The position numbers and the translations under genes are program-made. A stretch of DNA of 64,000 nt. Source: CAVVSD01 sp963757125 (GTDB taxonomy: Bacteria > Actinomycetota > Thermoleophilia > Solirubrobacterales > Solirubrobacteraceae). The stretch is from contig CAVWQP010000002.1 of assembly GCA_963757125.1 (NCBI GenBank), positions 186,001-250,000 of the forward strand, written 5' to 3'. The notes beneath the pieces were generated by a model that did no database searches, was not told the origin of the DNA, and saw nothing but the letters and a program-made list of their open reading frames with translations. Shown piece after piece: positions 15,546 through 23,721 of this stretch; the stretch's first letter is position 1; each line of letters begins with the position of its first letter.

Positions 15546-16934
15546 TCAGGGGACGATGTTGTGGTTGACGCGGAAGAGGTTCGCGGGGTCGTAGCGGCGC
15601 TTGACCTCCACGATCCGCGCGTGGTTGTCGCCGTAGATCTCCCCGATGCGCGCGGCGCCGTCGTCCTGCATCAGGAAGTTCTGGTACACGCCGCCGGCGG
15701 CGTACGGGTGCAGCGCGTCGTAGTACTCGCGGGCCCACATGCGCAGCACGCCGGCGTTCGCGGGGTCGGGATCGACGCCGACGATGACCTGCGCGTACTG
15801 CGAGCTGCGGTTCGGCCACGCCGTCGCGTCCGGCGCCACGCGGTGCACCGCGCCGTCGATGGGATAGAGGTGCATCGTGGAGTGCATCGTCGGCAGGCGC
15901 ATCGCGTGCTCGACGTGCGCCGCGATCGCCTCGTCCGGCAGCTCGTCCACGTGGTCGGCCTTCCAGTACCACTGGTGCCCAGGCGGGTACAGCGCGTCGA
16001 ACGCGCCCTGCAGGGCCGGGTAGGGCATCGGCGCCACGCCGTCGAGTGCCGGGCCGAGCTCGCGCGCCGGCGCCAGGTCCGCGGCCGCCTCGTCGGGCGG
16101 GCCGAAGTGGCACCAGACGATCCCGCACATCTTCTGCAGGTGCAACGCGGGCGGGAACGGCGGCGCGGGCGGCACGGTGAGGAACGCGAAGAAGCCGTAG
16201 ACGGCCTCCGAGGCGCCCCGTATGTACCCGTCGAAGAAGCGCAGGACGTCGCTCGCGCGGTCCAGGGGCCACAGCATCGGTCCGGCGATCACGGTGTCGA
16301 CCGGCGTCGCCTCGAAGTCCATGGAGGTCACGACGCCGAAGTTGCCGCCACCGCCGCGGAGCCCCCAGAGCAGGTCGGGGTGCTCGTCCTCGCCGGCGGT
16401 GACGACCGAGCCGTCGGCCAGGACGACCTCGGCGGAGCGCAGGTTGTCGATGGTGAGGCCGCGGCGTCGCGCGAGGTACCCGAGGCCGCCGCCGAGCGTG
16501 AGCCCGGCGACGCCGGTGGTGCCGATGATCCCGCCGGGCACGGCGAGGCCGAACGGATGCGTGGCGTGATCGAGCTGGGCCAGCGTCGTGCCGCCCTCGA
16601 CGCGTACGCGCCGCGTCGACGGCTCCACGTGGACGCCGTGCATCGCCGAGAGGTCGCAGACGATCGCGTCGTCCGCGACGCCCAGCCCGCCGGCGTTGTG
16701 CCCCCCGCCGCGCACCGCGAGCAGCATGTCGCGCCGTCGTGCGAAGTCGATCACCGCGATGACGTCGGCGACGTCCGCACAGCGCGCGATGACCGCCGGG
16801 CGACGGTCGATCATCCCGTTGTAGACCGCCCGCGCCTCGTCGTAGCCGGAGTCCTCGGGGCCGATCAGCTCGCCGCGGAGTGCTCCTGCGAGCACGTCGT
16901 CGACGAGTCCGTGCGTTGCCGCGGTCACCGTCAT
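15546..16934 (-). CDS. FAD-linked oxidase (berberine-bridge/BBE family)
   Basis: This protein is a PCMH-type FAD-binding oxidoreductase with a C-terminal BBE segment (YDPANLFRVNHNI). The RGGGHNAGG motif contains the His expected to carry FAD covalently. The second attachment Cys seen in bicovalent members is absent (RRRGLTIDN), so a single covalent link is inferred. Family members oxidise alcohols, sugars or alkaloid-like substrates with oxygen; the substrate here is unknown. I chose ATG 16934 rather than 16961 because AGGAGG lies about 6 bases upstream of it. The product is about 462 residues. Confidence 0.88.
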   Translation of the reverse strand: MTVTAATHGLVDDVLAGALRGELIGPEDSGYDEARAVYNGMIDRRPAVIARCADVADVIAVIDFARRRDMLLAVRGGGHNAGGLGVADDAIVCDLSAMHGVHVEPSTRRVRVEGGTTLAQLDHATHPFGLAVPGGIIGTTGVAGLTLGGGLGYLARRRGLTIDNLRSAEVVLADGSVVTAGEDEHPDLLWGLRGGGGNFGVVTSMDFEATPVDTVIAGPMLWPLDRASDVLRFFDGYIRGASEAVYGFFAFLTVPPAPPFPPALHLQKMCGIVWCHFGPPDEAAADLAPARELGPALDGVAPMPYPALQGAFDALYPPGHQWYWKADHVDELPDEAIAAHVEHAMRLPTMHSTMHLYPIDGAVHRVAPDATAWPNRSSQYAQVIVGVDPDPANAGVLRMWAREYYDALHPYAAGGVYQNFLMQDDGAARIGEIYGDNHARIVEVKRRYDPANLFRVNHNIVP

Positions 16935-17011
16935 GTCCGTCCTCCTTGGCTGCCGTGTCAAGCCAAGCGAGGCGGGGCCGCCCCGGTCAATACGTGATCA
17001 CACGTACGACG

Positions 17012-18283
17012 TCAGGCGACGTACGGAATCGTCTGCGGCCCCTCGGGGAGCACGCAGACGCGAGCGTCCGGCCCCGCGGCGTCCAGCGCGGCGGCGACGG
17101 TCTCCGACACGTCGTCGGAGTGCCCGAGATGCGCGCTGTGCAGCGCGTCGGCGTCGAGGTAGTCGGAGTGCACGACGACCTCCGCCTGGACCTGGATCTT
17201 CGCCTGGACCTGGACCTGCCACTGGTCGGCGACGGTGTCCTTGCGCGCGGAGATCGCGTCGAGCAGCGCCTGCGGCGACGGCTCGGAGGCGAGGACCTCG
17301 CGGTAGGAGCCGTGGTCGGGGAAGCCGTCGCGGCACTCGGCGGCGCAGACGATCGTGCCGCCCTCGCGGACGACGGTCGACGCCGCGCTCATCCCCTTCA
17401 CGGCCTGGTACAGGTTCTGGTCGAGCGGGAAGCCGGAGTTGGTCGTCACCACGACCTCGAAGCGCGACGGGACCTCCTGCATCGCCGTCTCGCGGGCCGC
17501 CTCGCAGGCGGCGCGGTGCATGGCCGACAGCTCGCCACCGAACGCGCGGACGATCCCCTGCTCGCGGTTGAGGGTCACGTCGAGGGCGAAGTGAACGTCG
17601 CCCACGGCCTCGACGACGGCGCGGATGTCGTCGTGGACGGGGTTGCCCTCGATGATCCCCCAGATGGCGTTGGGGTGGCCGATGCGGGACGCGTCGTGGA
17701 GCGTGAGGACCGTGTCGAGCGCGGCCAGACCGGGCGTGACGAGCTTGGGGCCGCCGCTGAAGCCGGCGAAGAAGTGGGGCTCGACGAAGCCGGTGGTGAT
17801 GCGCAGGTCGGCCTGCACCCACTCCGTGTTGAGCCAGACGGGGACGCCGTCGCCGTGCTCGCCCATCCAGGTGAGCGACGAGCTGTCGCGCGCGTCGTGG
17901 TTGACGACCCGGACGCTGTCGTAGACCTCGTCGCCGAGCATGCGCCGCAGCTCCTGCTCGGTGTTCCCGCGGTGCGTCCCCGTCGCCACGAGGATCGTGA
18001 CGTCGTCGAGGTCGATGATGCCGTCGAGCTCCTCGAGCACGGCGGGGATCATGAGGTGGCGCGGCTGGGGCCGGGTGCCGTCGCACATCGAGATGGCGAC
18101 CGTCTGGCCGGGCTTGGCGAGCTCGCGCAGCGGCGCGCCGGAGACCGGCTCGCGCATCGCGGTGTGCAGCGTGGCCATCGGGTCGGCGGCGGCCTGCGCG
18201 TGCACGGGCTGCACGACCGTGGTGCGCTCCTCCGGGAGCTCGACGCGGAGCCCGTCCTCGCCGTACGCCAGCCAGACCTCCAT
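17012..18283 (-). CDS. LarA-like nickel-dependent racemase/epimerase family protein
   Basis: This 423-residue protein belongs to the lactate racemase (LarA/DUF2088) family. The region PHFFAGFSGGPKLVTPG corresponds to the LarA segment whose Lys carries the nickel pincer cofactor, and the Lys is kept. CDGTRPQP, VATGTHRGN and VNHDARD match other conserved LarA loops. LarA homologues racemise or epimerise diverse 2-hydroxyacids; the substrate here is open. No larB, larC or larE cofactor genes are in the window. Residues near 365-380 contain a short Gln/Val-rich quasi-repeat (QVQVQAKIQVQAEV). Confidence 0.82.
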   Translation of the reverse strand: MEVWLAYGEDGLRVELPEERTTVVQPVHAQAAADPMATLHTAMREPVSGAPLRELAKPGQTVAISMCDGTRPQPRHLMIPAVLEELDGIIDLDDVTILVATGTHRGNTEQELRRMLGDEVYDSVRVVNHDARDSSSLTWMGEHGDGVPVWLNTEWVQADLRITTGFVEPHFFAGFSGGPKLVTPGLAALDTVLTLHDASRIGHPNAIWGIIEGNPVHDDIRAVVEAVGDVHFALDVTLNREQGIVRAFGGELSAMHRAACEAARETAMQEVPSRFEVVVTTNSGFPLDQNLYQAVKGMSAASTVVREGGTIVCAAECRDGFPDHGSYREVLASEPSPQALLDAISARKDTVADQWQVQVQAKIQVQAEVVVHSDYLDADALHSAHLGHSDDVSETVAAALDAAGPDARVCVLPEGPQTIPYVA

Positions 18284-18315
18284 CGGGGTGAGGCTAGTCG
18301 TTTAGCCTGCCCGTC

Positions 18316-19032
18316 ATGGAAGCGGGCCTGACAGGGCCTCACGCCGCGACGGCGGCCGAGCTCAAGGAGCGTCTGGAGGCCGAGCGGCGCGGGAATCCGT
18401 TCCTCATCATGCGCGGGGAGGACGCGGCGCAGATCCTCGTCGAGCTGCCCGAGGACGGCCCGCCGACGCGGACGATCGGCCGCGCGGCGGAGTGCGACAT
18501 CGCCATGCCGTGGGACGGGCAGGTCTCGCGCGTGCACGCGGAGCTCGTGTGGGTCGGCCGCGACTGGGCGATCGACGACGGCGGCCTGTCACGCAACGGC
18601 ACGTACGTGAACGGCCAGCGCATCGCCGAGCGCCGCCGCCTGCGCGACGGCGACACGCTGCGCTTCGGCGCGACGGCGATGGTCTTCCGGCGGCCGTCGG
18701 ACGCCATGTCGGTCTCCTCGGCGACCGTCGTCGCGGCCGGACTCCCGGGCCCGACGAGCCTGTCGGATGCGCAGCGCGCGGTGCTGCGCGAGCTGTGCCG
18801 GCCGATGGCCGCCGACGGTGGCCGCGCGCGCCCGGCCACCAACCCGGAGATCGCGGCCGCGCTGTTCCTGTCGCTCGACGCGATCAAGGGCCACCTGCGG
18901 GTGCTGTTCGTGAAGTTCGGCGTCGACGGCCTGGCGCAGAACGAGAAGCGCCTGCGCCTCGCCGAGCGCGCGATGGACTCGGGCGCCGTGCTGGTCGCCG
19001 AGCTGCGCGAGCGCGCCGACCAGCCCGGCTAG
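18316..19032 (+). CDS. FHA domain protein fused to a C-terminal helix-turn-helix
   Basis: The 238-residue protein contains a forkhead-associated domain at about residues 50-125, with the core TIGRAAECDIAM, VSRVHAEL and LSRNGTYVNGQRI, which reads phosphothreonine peptides. After a linker, the C-terminal 90 residues resemble a LuxR/winged-helix DNA-binding segment (TNPEIAAALFLSLDAIKGHL, then LRVLFVKFGVDGL). This suggests a regulator controlled by Ser/Thr kinase signalling, but neither kinase nor target is present here. Its TAG stop shares CTAG with the stop of the convergent WS/DGAT gene. Confidence 0.83.
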   Translation: MEAGLTGPHAATAAELKERLEAERRGNPFLIMRGEDAAQILVELPEDGPPTRTIGRAAECDIAMPWDGQVSRVHAELVWVGRDWAIDDGGLSRNGTYVNGQRIAERRRLRDGDTLRFGATAMVFRRPSDAMSVSSATVVAAGLPGPTSLSDAQRAVLRELCRPMAADGGRARPATNPEIAAALFLSLDAIKGHLRVLFVKFGVDGLAQNEKRLRLAERAMDSGAVLVAELRERADQPG

Positions 19033-20246
19033 CCGGCCGCGGCCCCCAGAGCGCCCAGCTCCTCCTCGATCCCCCCGGCCAGCACGTCGAGCCCCTCGAC
19101 GCCCGCGCGATCGGCGCACAGCCCGAACGTGAGCACCCCTCCCGCCGAGAAGACCGCGACCCGCAGCGCATGCCAGTCGGCGACCTCGGCGAGGGCGTAG
19201 ACCGCCCGCACGGGGCGGCCGAGCGCGGTGACGGCGCCGCGCGGGCCGGGCACGTTCGACACGTTGAGCGTGAAGACGTGCGGGTTCATCGACCAGTGCA
19301 CCGCGACCTGACCGCCGAAGTGCAGGACGGTGCCGAGCTCCAGCGCGTCGTGGCGGGCCTTGCGCAGCGTGCACTCGCGCGCGATCGCGAGCAGCCGGGC
19401 GACCGGGTCGGCCTCGGCCAGCGGGAGGTCCACGAAGAAGAACGAGTCGTCGTTGCCGAGCGCGTCGGTGCGCTCGTCCGTCCGGTGCAGGCTCACCGGG
19501 ACCTTCACGCGCATCCGGTGCAGCGGCGCATCCCGCGCCAGCAGCCAGCGGCGCAGGCCGCCGGCGGTCGCGCCGAGCACGACGTCGTTGACGGTCAGGT
19601 GCGTGCCGAACGCGTCGCGCAGCCGCCCGATCGCGGCGAGATCCGTCGACGCGAACGCCGCCACCCGCGAGGACCCGACGCGCCGGGCGAGCGACGAGCG
19701 GGGGACCGCCGGCGCGAGCTCGCGCTCGATGGCCGCCGACAATCGCGGGATGTCGGCGAGGACGTGTCGGTGCGTCGGCTCGGGCACGATCGCCTTCGAC
19801 GGACCCGTCGGCGCGGCGTCGACGTCCCACAGCAGCGCCGTGGCGATCCGCCGGACCGCCATGCCGTCCGCCATCGCGTGGTGGACCTTCAGCACCAGGG
19901 CGTGGCCTCCGACGAGGTCGATGGTCCACAGCGGCCGGTCGCGGTCCAGGTGCTCCTCCATGAGCTCCGCGACCGCGTCCTCCAGCGTGCCGCGCTGCGG
20001 GTGCTCGCGGACGTGCTCGTCGAGGTCGAACCCCGCATACGGCTCCCAGGCCAGGCCGTCGCCGTCGGGCGCCAGCCGGTCTCCGAGGCGCGGGATGCGA
20101 TCGAGCCGCCCGGCGACGTGAGCGCGCAGCTCCGCGAGCGCGATCGGGTCCGCGTCGGGCGGGAGCGCGGTGACCTTCAGCGTGTGGCCCGCCACGCGCG
20201 CGGTCTCGAGTCCGAGGATCCGGACGTCCTCCGCGGTCAGCCGCAC
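19029..20246 (-). CDS. Wax ester synthase/diacylglycerol acyltransferase (WS/DGAT)
   Basis: The enzyme is predicted to acylate diacylglycerol or fatty alcohol with acyl-CoA, making storage lipid. The active-site motif HHxxxDG is seen as HHAMADG at residues 122-128. The second family block is present as LTVNDVVLGATAGGLRRWL, and NVSNVPGPRG is the conserved C-terminal block. At 405 residues it is somewhat shorter than the roughly 450-480 typical of actinobacterial paralogues. It probably acts at the inner membrane face. It is preceded by the GGDEF-EAL gene with 10 bases between, so the two may be co-transcribed. Confidence 0.9.
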   Translation of the reverse strand: MRLTAEDVRILGLETARVAGHTLKVTALPPDADPIALAELRAHVAGRLDRIPRLGDRLAPDGDGLAWEPYAGFDLDEHVREHPQRGTLEDAVAELMEEHLDRDRPLWTIDLVGGHALVLKVHHAMADGMAVRRIATALLWDVDAAPTGPSKAIVPEPTHRHVLADIPRLSAAIERELAPAVPRSSLARRVGSSRVAAFASTDLAAIGRLRDAFGTHLTVNDVVLGATAGGLRRWLLARDAPLHRMRVKVPVSLHRTDERTDALGNDDSFFFVDLPLAEADPVARLLAIARECTLRKARHDALELGTVLHFGGQVAVHWSMNPHVFTLNVSNVPGPRGAVTALGRPVRAVYALAEVADWHALRVAVFSAGGVLTFGLCADRAGVEGLDVLAGGIEEELGALGAAAG

Positions 20247-20256
20247 ACGGCGGAGC

Positions 20257-22407
20257 CTACGCCGCGAGATCGACGGGTGCAGCGAGGAGCCGGGCGACCT
20301 CGTCCGGCCCGAGCGGGCGGGCGAAGTGATAGCCCTGCGCGACCGTGCAGGCCATGTTGCGCAGCGCGTGTGCCTGCGCCGGCGTCTCGACGCCCTCGGC
20401 GAGCGCGCGCACGCCGAGCGACCGCGCGAGCTGCACGACCGCGTCGAAGATCGCGGTGCCCTCGCTGGAGCGGCCCAGGCCGTCCACGAAGGAGCGGTCG
20501 ATCTTGAGGGTGTCGATGGGGAGGATCGTCCGCAGCTGGCCGAGCGAGGACTGCCCGACGCCGAAGTCGTCGATCGCGAGCCGGATGCCGAGCTGCTTCA
20601 ACGCCACGAGGGCGCGGCGCGCGTTCTCCGGATCGGCGATGAGCGTCGACTCCGTGACCTCCAGACACAGGCGCTGGGGCTCGAGGCCGGTCTCGCGCAG
20701 GATGCCGGCGACGAGGTCGGGGAAGGCGGGGTCGGCGAGCTGGCGGGGCGACACGTTGACGGCCATCTCCGTCCCGGGCCACGAGCACGCCTGGACGCAG
20801 GCCTCGTGGAGCACCCACGCGCCGATCGGCCCGATGAGGCCGTTGCGCTCGGCGATCGGGATGAACGTCATCGGCGGGATCACGCCGAGCCGCGGGTGAT
20901 CCCAGCGCAGCAGCGCCTCGGTCCCGGTGATCGCGCCGCTGCGCAGGTCGACCTGCGGCTGGTAGACGAGCCGGAGCTCCTCGCGGGCGACGGCGCGCCG
21001 CAGGTCGCTCTCGAGCTCCATCCGCTGCTGGACCTCCGCCCGCAGCGCCGTGTTGAAGCGCTCCGAACGGTCCTTGCCGAGCTCCTTCGCGCGGTACATC
21101 GCGGCGTCGGCGTCGCGCAGCATCTCCTCCGAGGTCAGCTCGCCCGCGGCGGCGCAGCGCATGCCGACGCTCGCGGTCACGAAGCGCTCCTGGCCCTCGA
21201 CCATGATCGGCGCGTCGAGCGCCATGGCGACCCGGTCGGCGACGCCGGCCGCGACGTCCTCGTCGTCGACGCCCGGCAGGAGGATCGCGAACTCGTCGCC
21301 GCCGAAGCGGGCGATCGTGTCGCCGGGGCGCAGCGCATGGCGCAGCCGCTCGGCGACGATGATGAGCAGCTCGTCACCGGCGGAGTGCCCGAGCGAGTCG
21401 TTGACGACCTTGAACTCGTCGAGGTCGACGAAGAGGACGGCGGCGGCGCCGGACCCCAGCGCCTCGGCGAGCTTCTCGCTGAACAGCGTGCGGTTCGGCA
21501 GTCCGGTCAGCTCGTCGTGATGCGCCTGGTGGTCGAGCTGGGACTCGACCTCCTTGCGGACCGAGATGTCGAGCATGTGCGTGACGAGCGCGTTGGGGTT
21601 GCCGTCGCCGTCGTGGACGACGGACTGCCGCCACAGGGCCCATCCGGTCGAGCCGTCGGCGCGCGTGAACATGACCTCGTCGCCGCCCTGGCGCAGGAGC
21701 GCGGCGAAGTCGGTGAGCGGCCTGCCGGTCAGGTCCTGGCCCTCGTGCCCGGTCACGGTGAGGAACGTGGCGTTCACGCGCTCGATGTGGCCGTCGAGGG
21801 TCGTGAGCACCATGCCGGTCGGCGCGTCGTCGAACGCGGAGCGGAACTCGGAGCTTGCCTGCAGCGCGTCGGCCCGCGCGTCCTCGTTGAGCCGCCAGGT
21901 GACGGTGTTGGCGATGCCCAGGGCGAGGATGAAGCCGCCGTGCACGCCGGCCCAGAACAGGGGGCTGCCGCCGTGGTCGTAGACCATCGTGGGGGAGAGG
22001 ACGCCCATGACCGTGTGGTGCAGGACGACGTAGAGGAACGCGATCCCGTACGGCAGCCACTCCTCGTAGAGGGCGCAGAGCGTGACGACGATGAAGAAGT
22101 GGAAGTGCGCCTCGGTCTGGCCGTGCCAGAGGTGGACGATGACGGCCGACGAGGTCAGCAGCGACAGGCAGCACGCCGCGGCGCGCCAGCGGCGCTCCGG
22201 GTACCGCCAGGTCGCCAGCGCGGCGAGCATGGCGATCGGCGCGACGTCGAGCATGCTGTGCGGCAGTGGGTAGCCGGCGAGGAGCCCGATGAGCAGCAGG
22301 ACCGGGACGTGCGCCCAGGCGAGCGCGAGCAGCCAGCGGTGACGCCGCTCCCACATCGCATCGGGCAGCGTGTCTCCTCGCGGCAGCCATGCGCGAATCC
22401 TGTCCAC
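20257..22407 (-). CDS. Membrane PAS-GGDEF-EAL bifunctional c-di-GMP enzyme
   Basis: This 716-residue protein has an N-terminal membrane region with about five to six helices (residues 25-160, including the His-rich AHFHFFIVV). A PAS domain follows (about 185-300), then GGDEF (about 310-470) and EAL (about 480-716). The cyclase motif is intact (ARFGGDEF) and preceded by an RPGD I-site. The EAL domain has GTEALLRW, DDFGVGQSSL (usually DDFGTG), LKIDRSFV and ALAEGVET, so phosphodiesterase activity is plausible. Which activity dominates cannot be told from sequence. Confidence 0.92.
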   Translation of the reverse strand: MDRIRAWLPRGDTLPDAMWERRHRWLLALAWAHVPVLLLIGLLAGYPLPHSMLDVAPIAMLAALATWRYPERRWRAAACCLSLLTSSAVIVHLWHGQTEAHFHFFIVVTLCALYEEWLPYGIAFLYVVLHHTVMGVLSPTMVYDHGGSPLFWAGVHGGFILALGIANTVTWRLNEDARADALQASSEFRSAFDDAPTGMVLTTLDGHIERVNATFLTVTGHEGQDLTGRPLTDFAALLRQGGDEVMFTRADGSTGWALWRQSVVHDGDGNPNALVTHMLDISVRKEVESQLDHQAHHDELTGLPNRTLFSEKLAEALGSGAAAVLFVDLDEFKVVNDSLGHSAGDELLIIVAERLRHALRPGDTIARFGGDEFAILLPGVDDEDVAAGVADRVAMALDAPIMVEGQERFVTASVGMRCAAAGELTSEEMLRDADAAMYRAKELGKDRSERFNTALRAEVQQRMELESDLRRAVAREELRLVYQPQVDLRSGAITGTEALLRWDHPRLGVIPPMTFIPIAERNGLIGPIGAWVLHEACVQACSWPGTEMAVNVSPRQLADPAFPDLVAGILRETGLEPQRLCLEVTESTLIADPENARRALVALKQLGIRLAIDDFGVGQSSLGQLRTILPIDTLKIDRSFVDGLGRSSEGTAIFDAVVQLARSLGVRALAEGVETPAQAHALRNMACTVAQGYHFARPLGPDEVARLLAAPVDLAA

Positions 22408-22431
22408 GGCACGGTGATCGGCCCGCCTCGG

Positions 22432-23502
22432 TCAGGCTTGAGGTCGATCGGCCCAGCGCAGGCCGGTGGCCGAGGGCCTCGGCGCCATCGGACTCGTCGG
22501 CAGCCCCGCGGGCGGATCGTCGACGTGGAAGCCGGACGGCGAGACGTCGTTCGGCGTCGTCGGATGGAAGATCGAGGCCAGCAGCTGGATCTGCCCGCGG
22601 CCGGGGCCGAGCTCGAACTGCCCGCCGCCGTACGCGCCGATGTCGCGCGCGGCGAGCCAGTCGTAGGCGTCGAACAGGCCCTGCAGGCTGCCGAAGCGCG
22701 AGGGCTTGACGTTCACCATCCGGGGCGCGAACGGCAGCGCCTCGATGTCGGCGATGCTGTGGATCGGGGCGTCCCAGGTGATCCGGTCGCGGTAGGGCTC
22801 GAGGAGCGCGTCGATCTCCGGCGTGAGCCGCGGATCCTCGTACCACGCGTCCGGGAACGCCTCGACGACCCGGCGGTACAGGTCCGGATCCGCGCCGACG
22901 TCGACCACCGCCCCCTCGTAGTGGCCCTTGAAGTCGACGCTGTCCACCGCGCCCGTGGCGACGAGGCCGGCGATGACCTCGTCCGTCCAGGTCGGCGTCG
23001 GGTCGAGCTTGAAGCGCAGCGACGGGTAGTTCGCCAGCCGCTGCTCCAGCGGCTCGAGCGACGCCGGCTCGCCGAGGCGCAGCGACACCACGAACGTCAT
23101 CGGCTGCGGTTCGCGGCCCAGCGCCTCGTGGAGGGGCAGCCCCGCCTGGTTGAGCGCGAGGTCCAGCGCCGCGGACTCGTAGCCCCAGCGCCGGTAGCGG
23201 CGGTACACGTCGCGCTCCAGCGCCCGGCCGGGGAAGAGGTCGAGGCCGCCGACGTGCTCGGCGAAGGAGGCGATCGTCCAGGTGCCCGCGAGGGGGAGCG
23301 ACGGCCCGGCCTTCCAGGCCGCCTCGTGCTCATCGGCCTCGTACGTGACGTCCTCGCCGACGCCGTCCGTGCCGCCGCCGCGGAGGCGGATGACGGTGCT
23401 GAGGCGCTCGAAGCCGCTCGAGACGTTCATCCGAAGCGGCTCGAGCGCGTAGTCGTCGATCCGCAGCGGCAGATCGGCCAGGCGCTCCCAGGTGCTGGTC
23501 AC
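22432..23502 (-). CDS. Enolase-superfamily protein (mandelate racemase/OSBS-like)
   Basis: This 356-residue protein has the enolase-superfamily layout: an N-terminal capping domain and a TIM-barrel with candidate metal and base residues. Visible elements are RFKLDPTPTW (Lys of strand 2), VDFKGHYEG (Asp of strand 3), AWYEDPRLT (Glu/Asp of strand 4) and MVNVKPSRFGSLQG (Lys of strand 6). The spacing fits the muconate-cycloisomerase/o-succinylbenzoate-synthase branch, but the substrate is not known. No menaquinone genes are adjacent, so I do not call it menC. Confidence 0.75.
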   Translation of the reverse strand: MTSTWERLADLPLRIDDYALEPLRMNVSSGFERLSTVIRLRGGGTDGVGEDVTYEADEHEAAWKAGPSLPLAGTWTIASFAEHVGGLDLFPGRALERDVYRRYRRWGYESAALDLALNQAGLPLHEALGREPQPMTFVVSLRLGEPASLEPLEQRLANYPSLRFKLDPTPTWTDEVIAGLVATGAVDSVDFKGHYEGAVVDVGADPDLYRRVVEAFPDAWYEDPRLTPEIDALLEPYRDRITWDAPIHSIADIEALPFAPRMVNVKPSRFGSLQGLFDAYDWLAARDIGAYGGGQFELGPGRGQIQLLASIFHPTTPNDVSPSGFHVDDPPAGLPTSPMAPRPSATGLRWADRPQA

Positions 23503-23511
23503 GCGCTGAAC

Positions 23512-23721
23512 CTAGCTCTCGAGGCGAGCAACGAGCTCGTCGAGGCGCAGCGCATCGAGGCCCTGGCTCACCGCGTCGAGCTCGCCGGCGCAGAACTCGA
23601 CGAGCCCGCGACCCTCGCGGCAGAGCTCCAGCGTCTCGCGCAGGCCGGCCTCGCCGGAGTCGAGCCGCTCGATGATCGACTCGAGCCGGCCCGAGGCGGT
23701 CTCGTAGGTCACGTCCGTCAT
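23512..23721 (-). CDS. xseB: Exodeoxyribonuclease VII small subunit
   Basis: The 69-residue protein is the small subunit of exonuclease VII, which degrades single-stranded DNA in both directions. It has the helical XseB pattern: TYETASGRLESIIERLDSG, then LRETLELCREGRGLVEFC and a coiled C-terminal helix. Its ATG overlaps the xseA stop (ATGA), the usual arrangement, so subunit stoichiometry is probably kept by coupling. Confidence 0.93.
   Translation of the reverse strand: MTDVTYETASGRLESIIERLDSGEAGLRETLELCREGRGLVEFCAGELDAVSQGLDALRLDELVARLES

Noticed and set aside
16880..18331. + strand open frame opposite the LarA-like gene
   Set aside because: The reverse frame holds all conserved LarA blocks; the + frame is repetitive and family-free.
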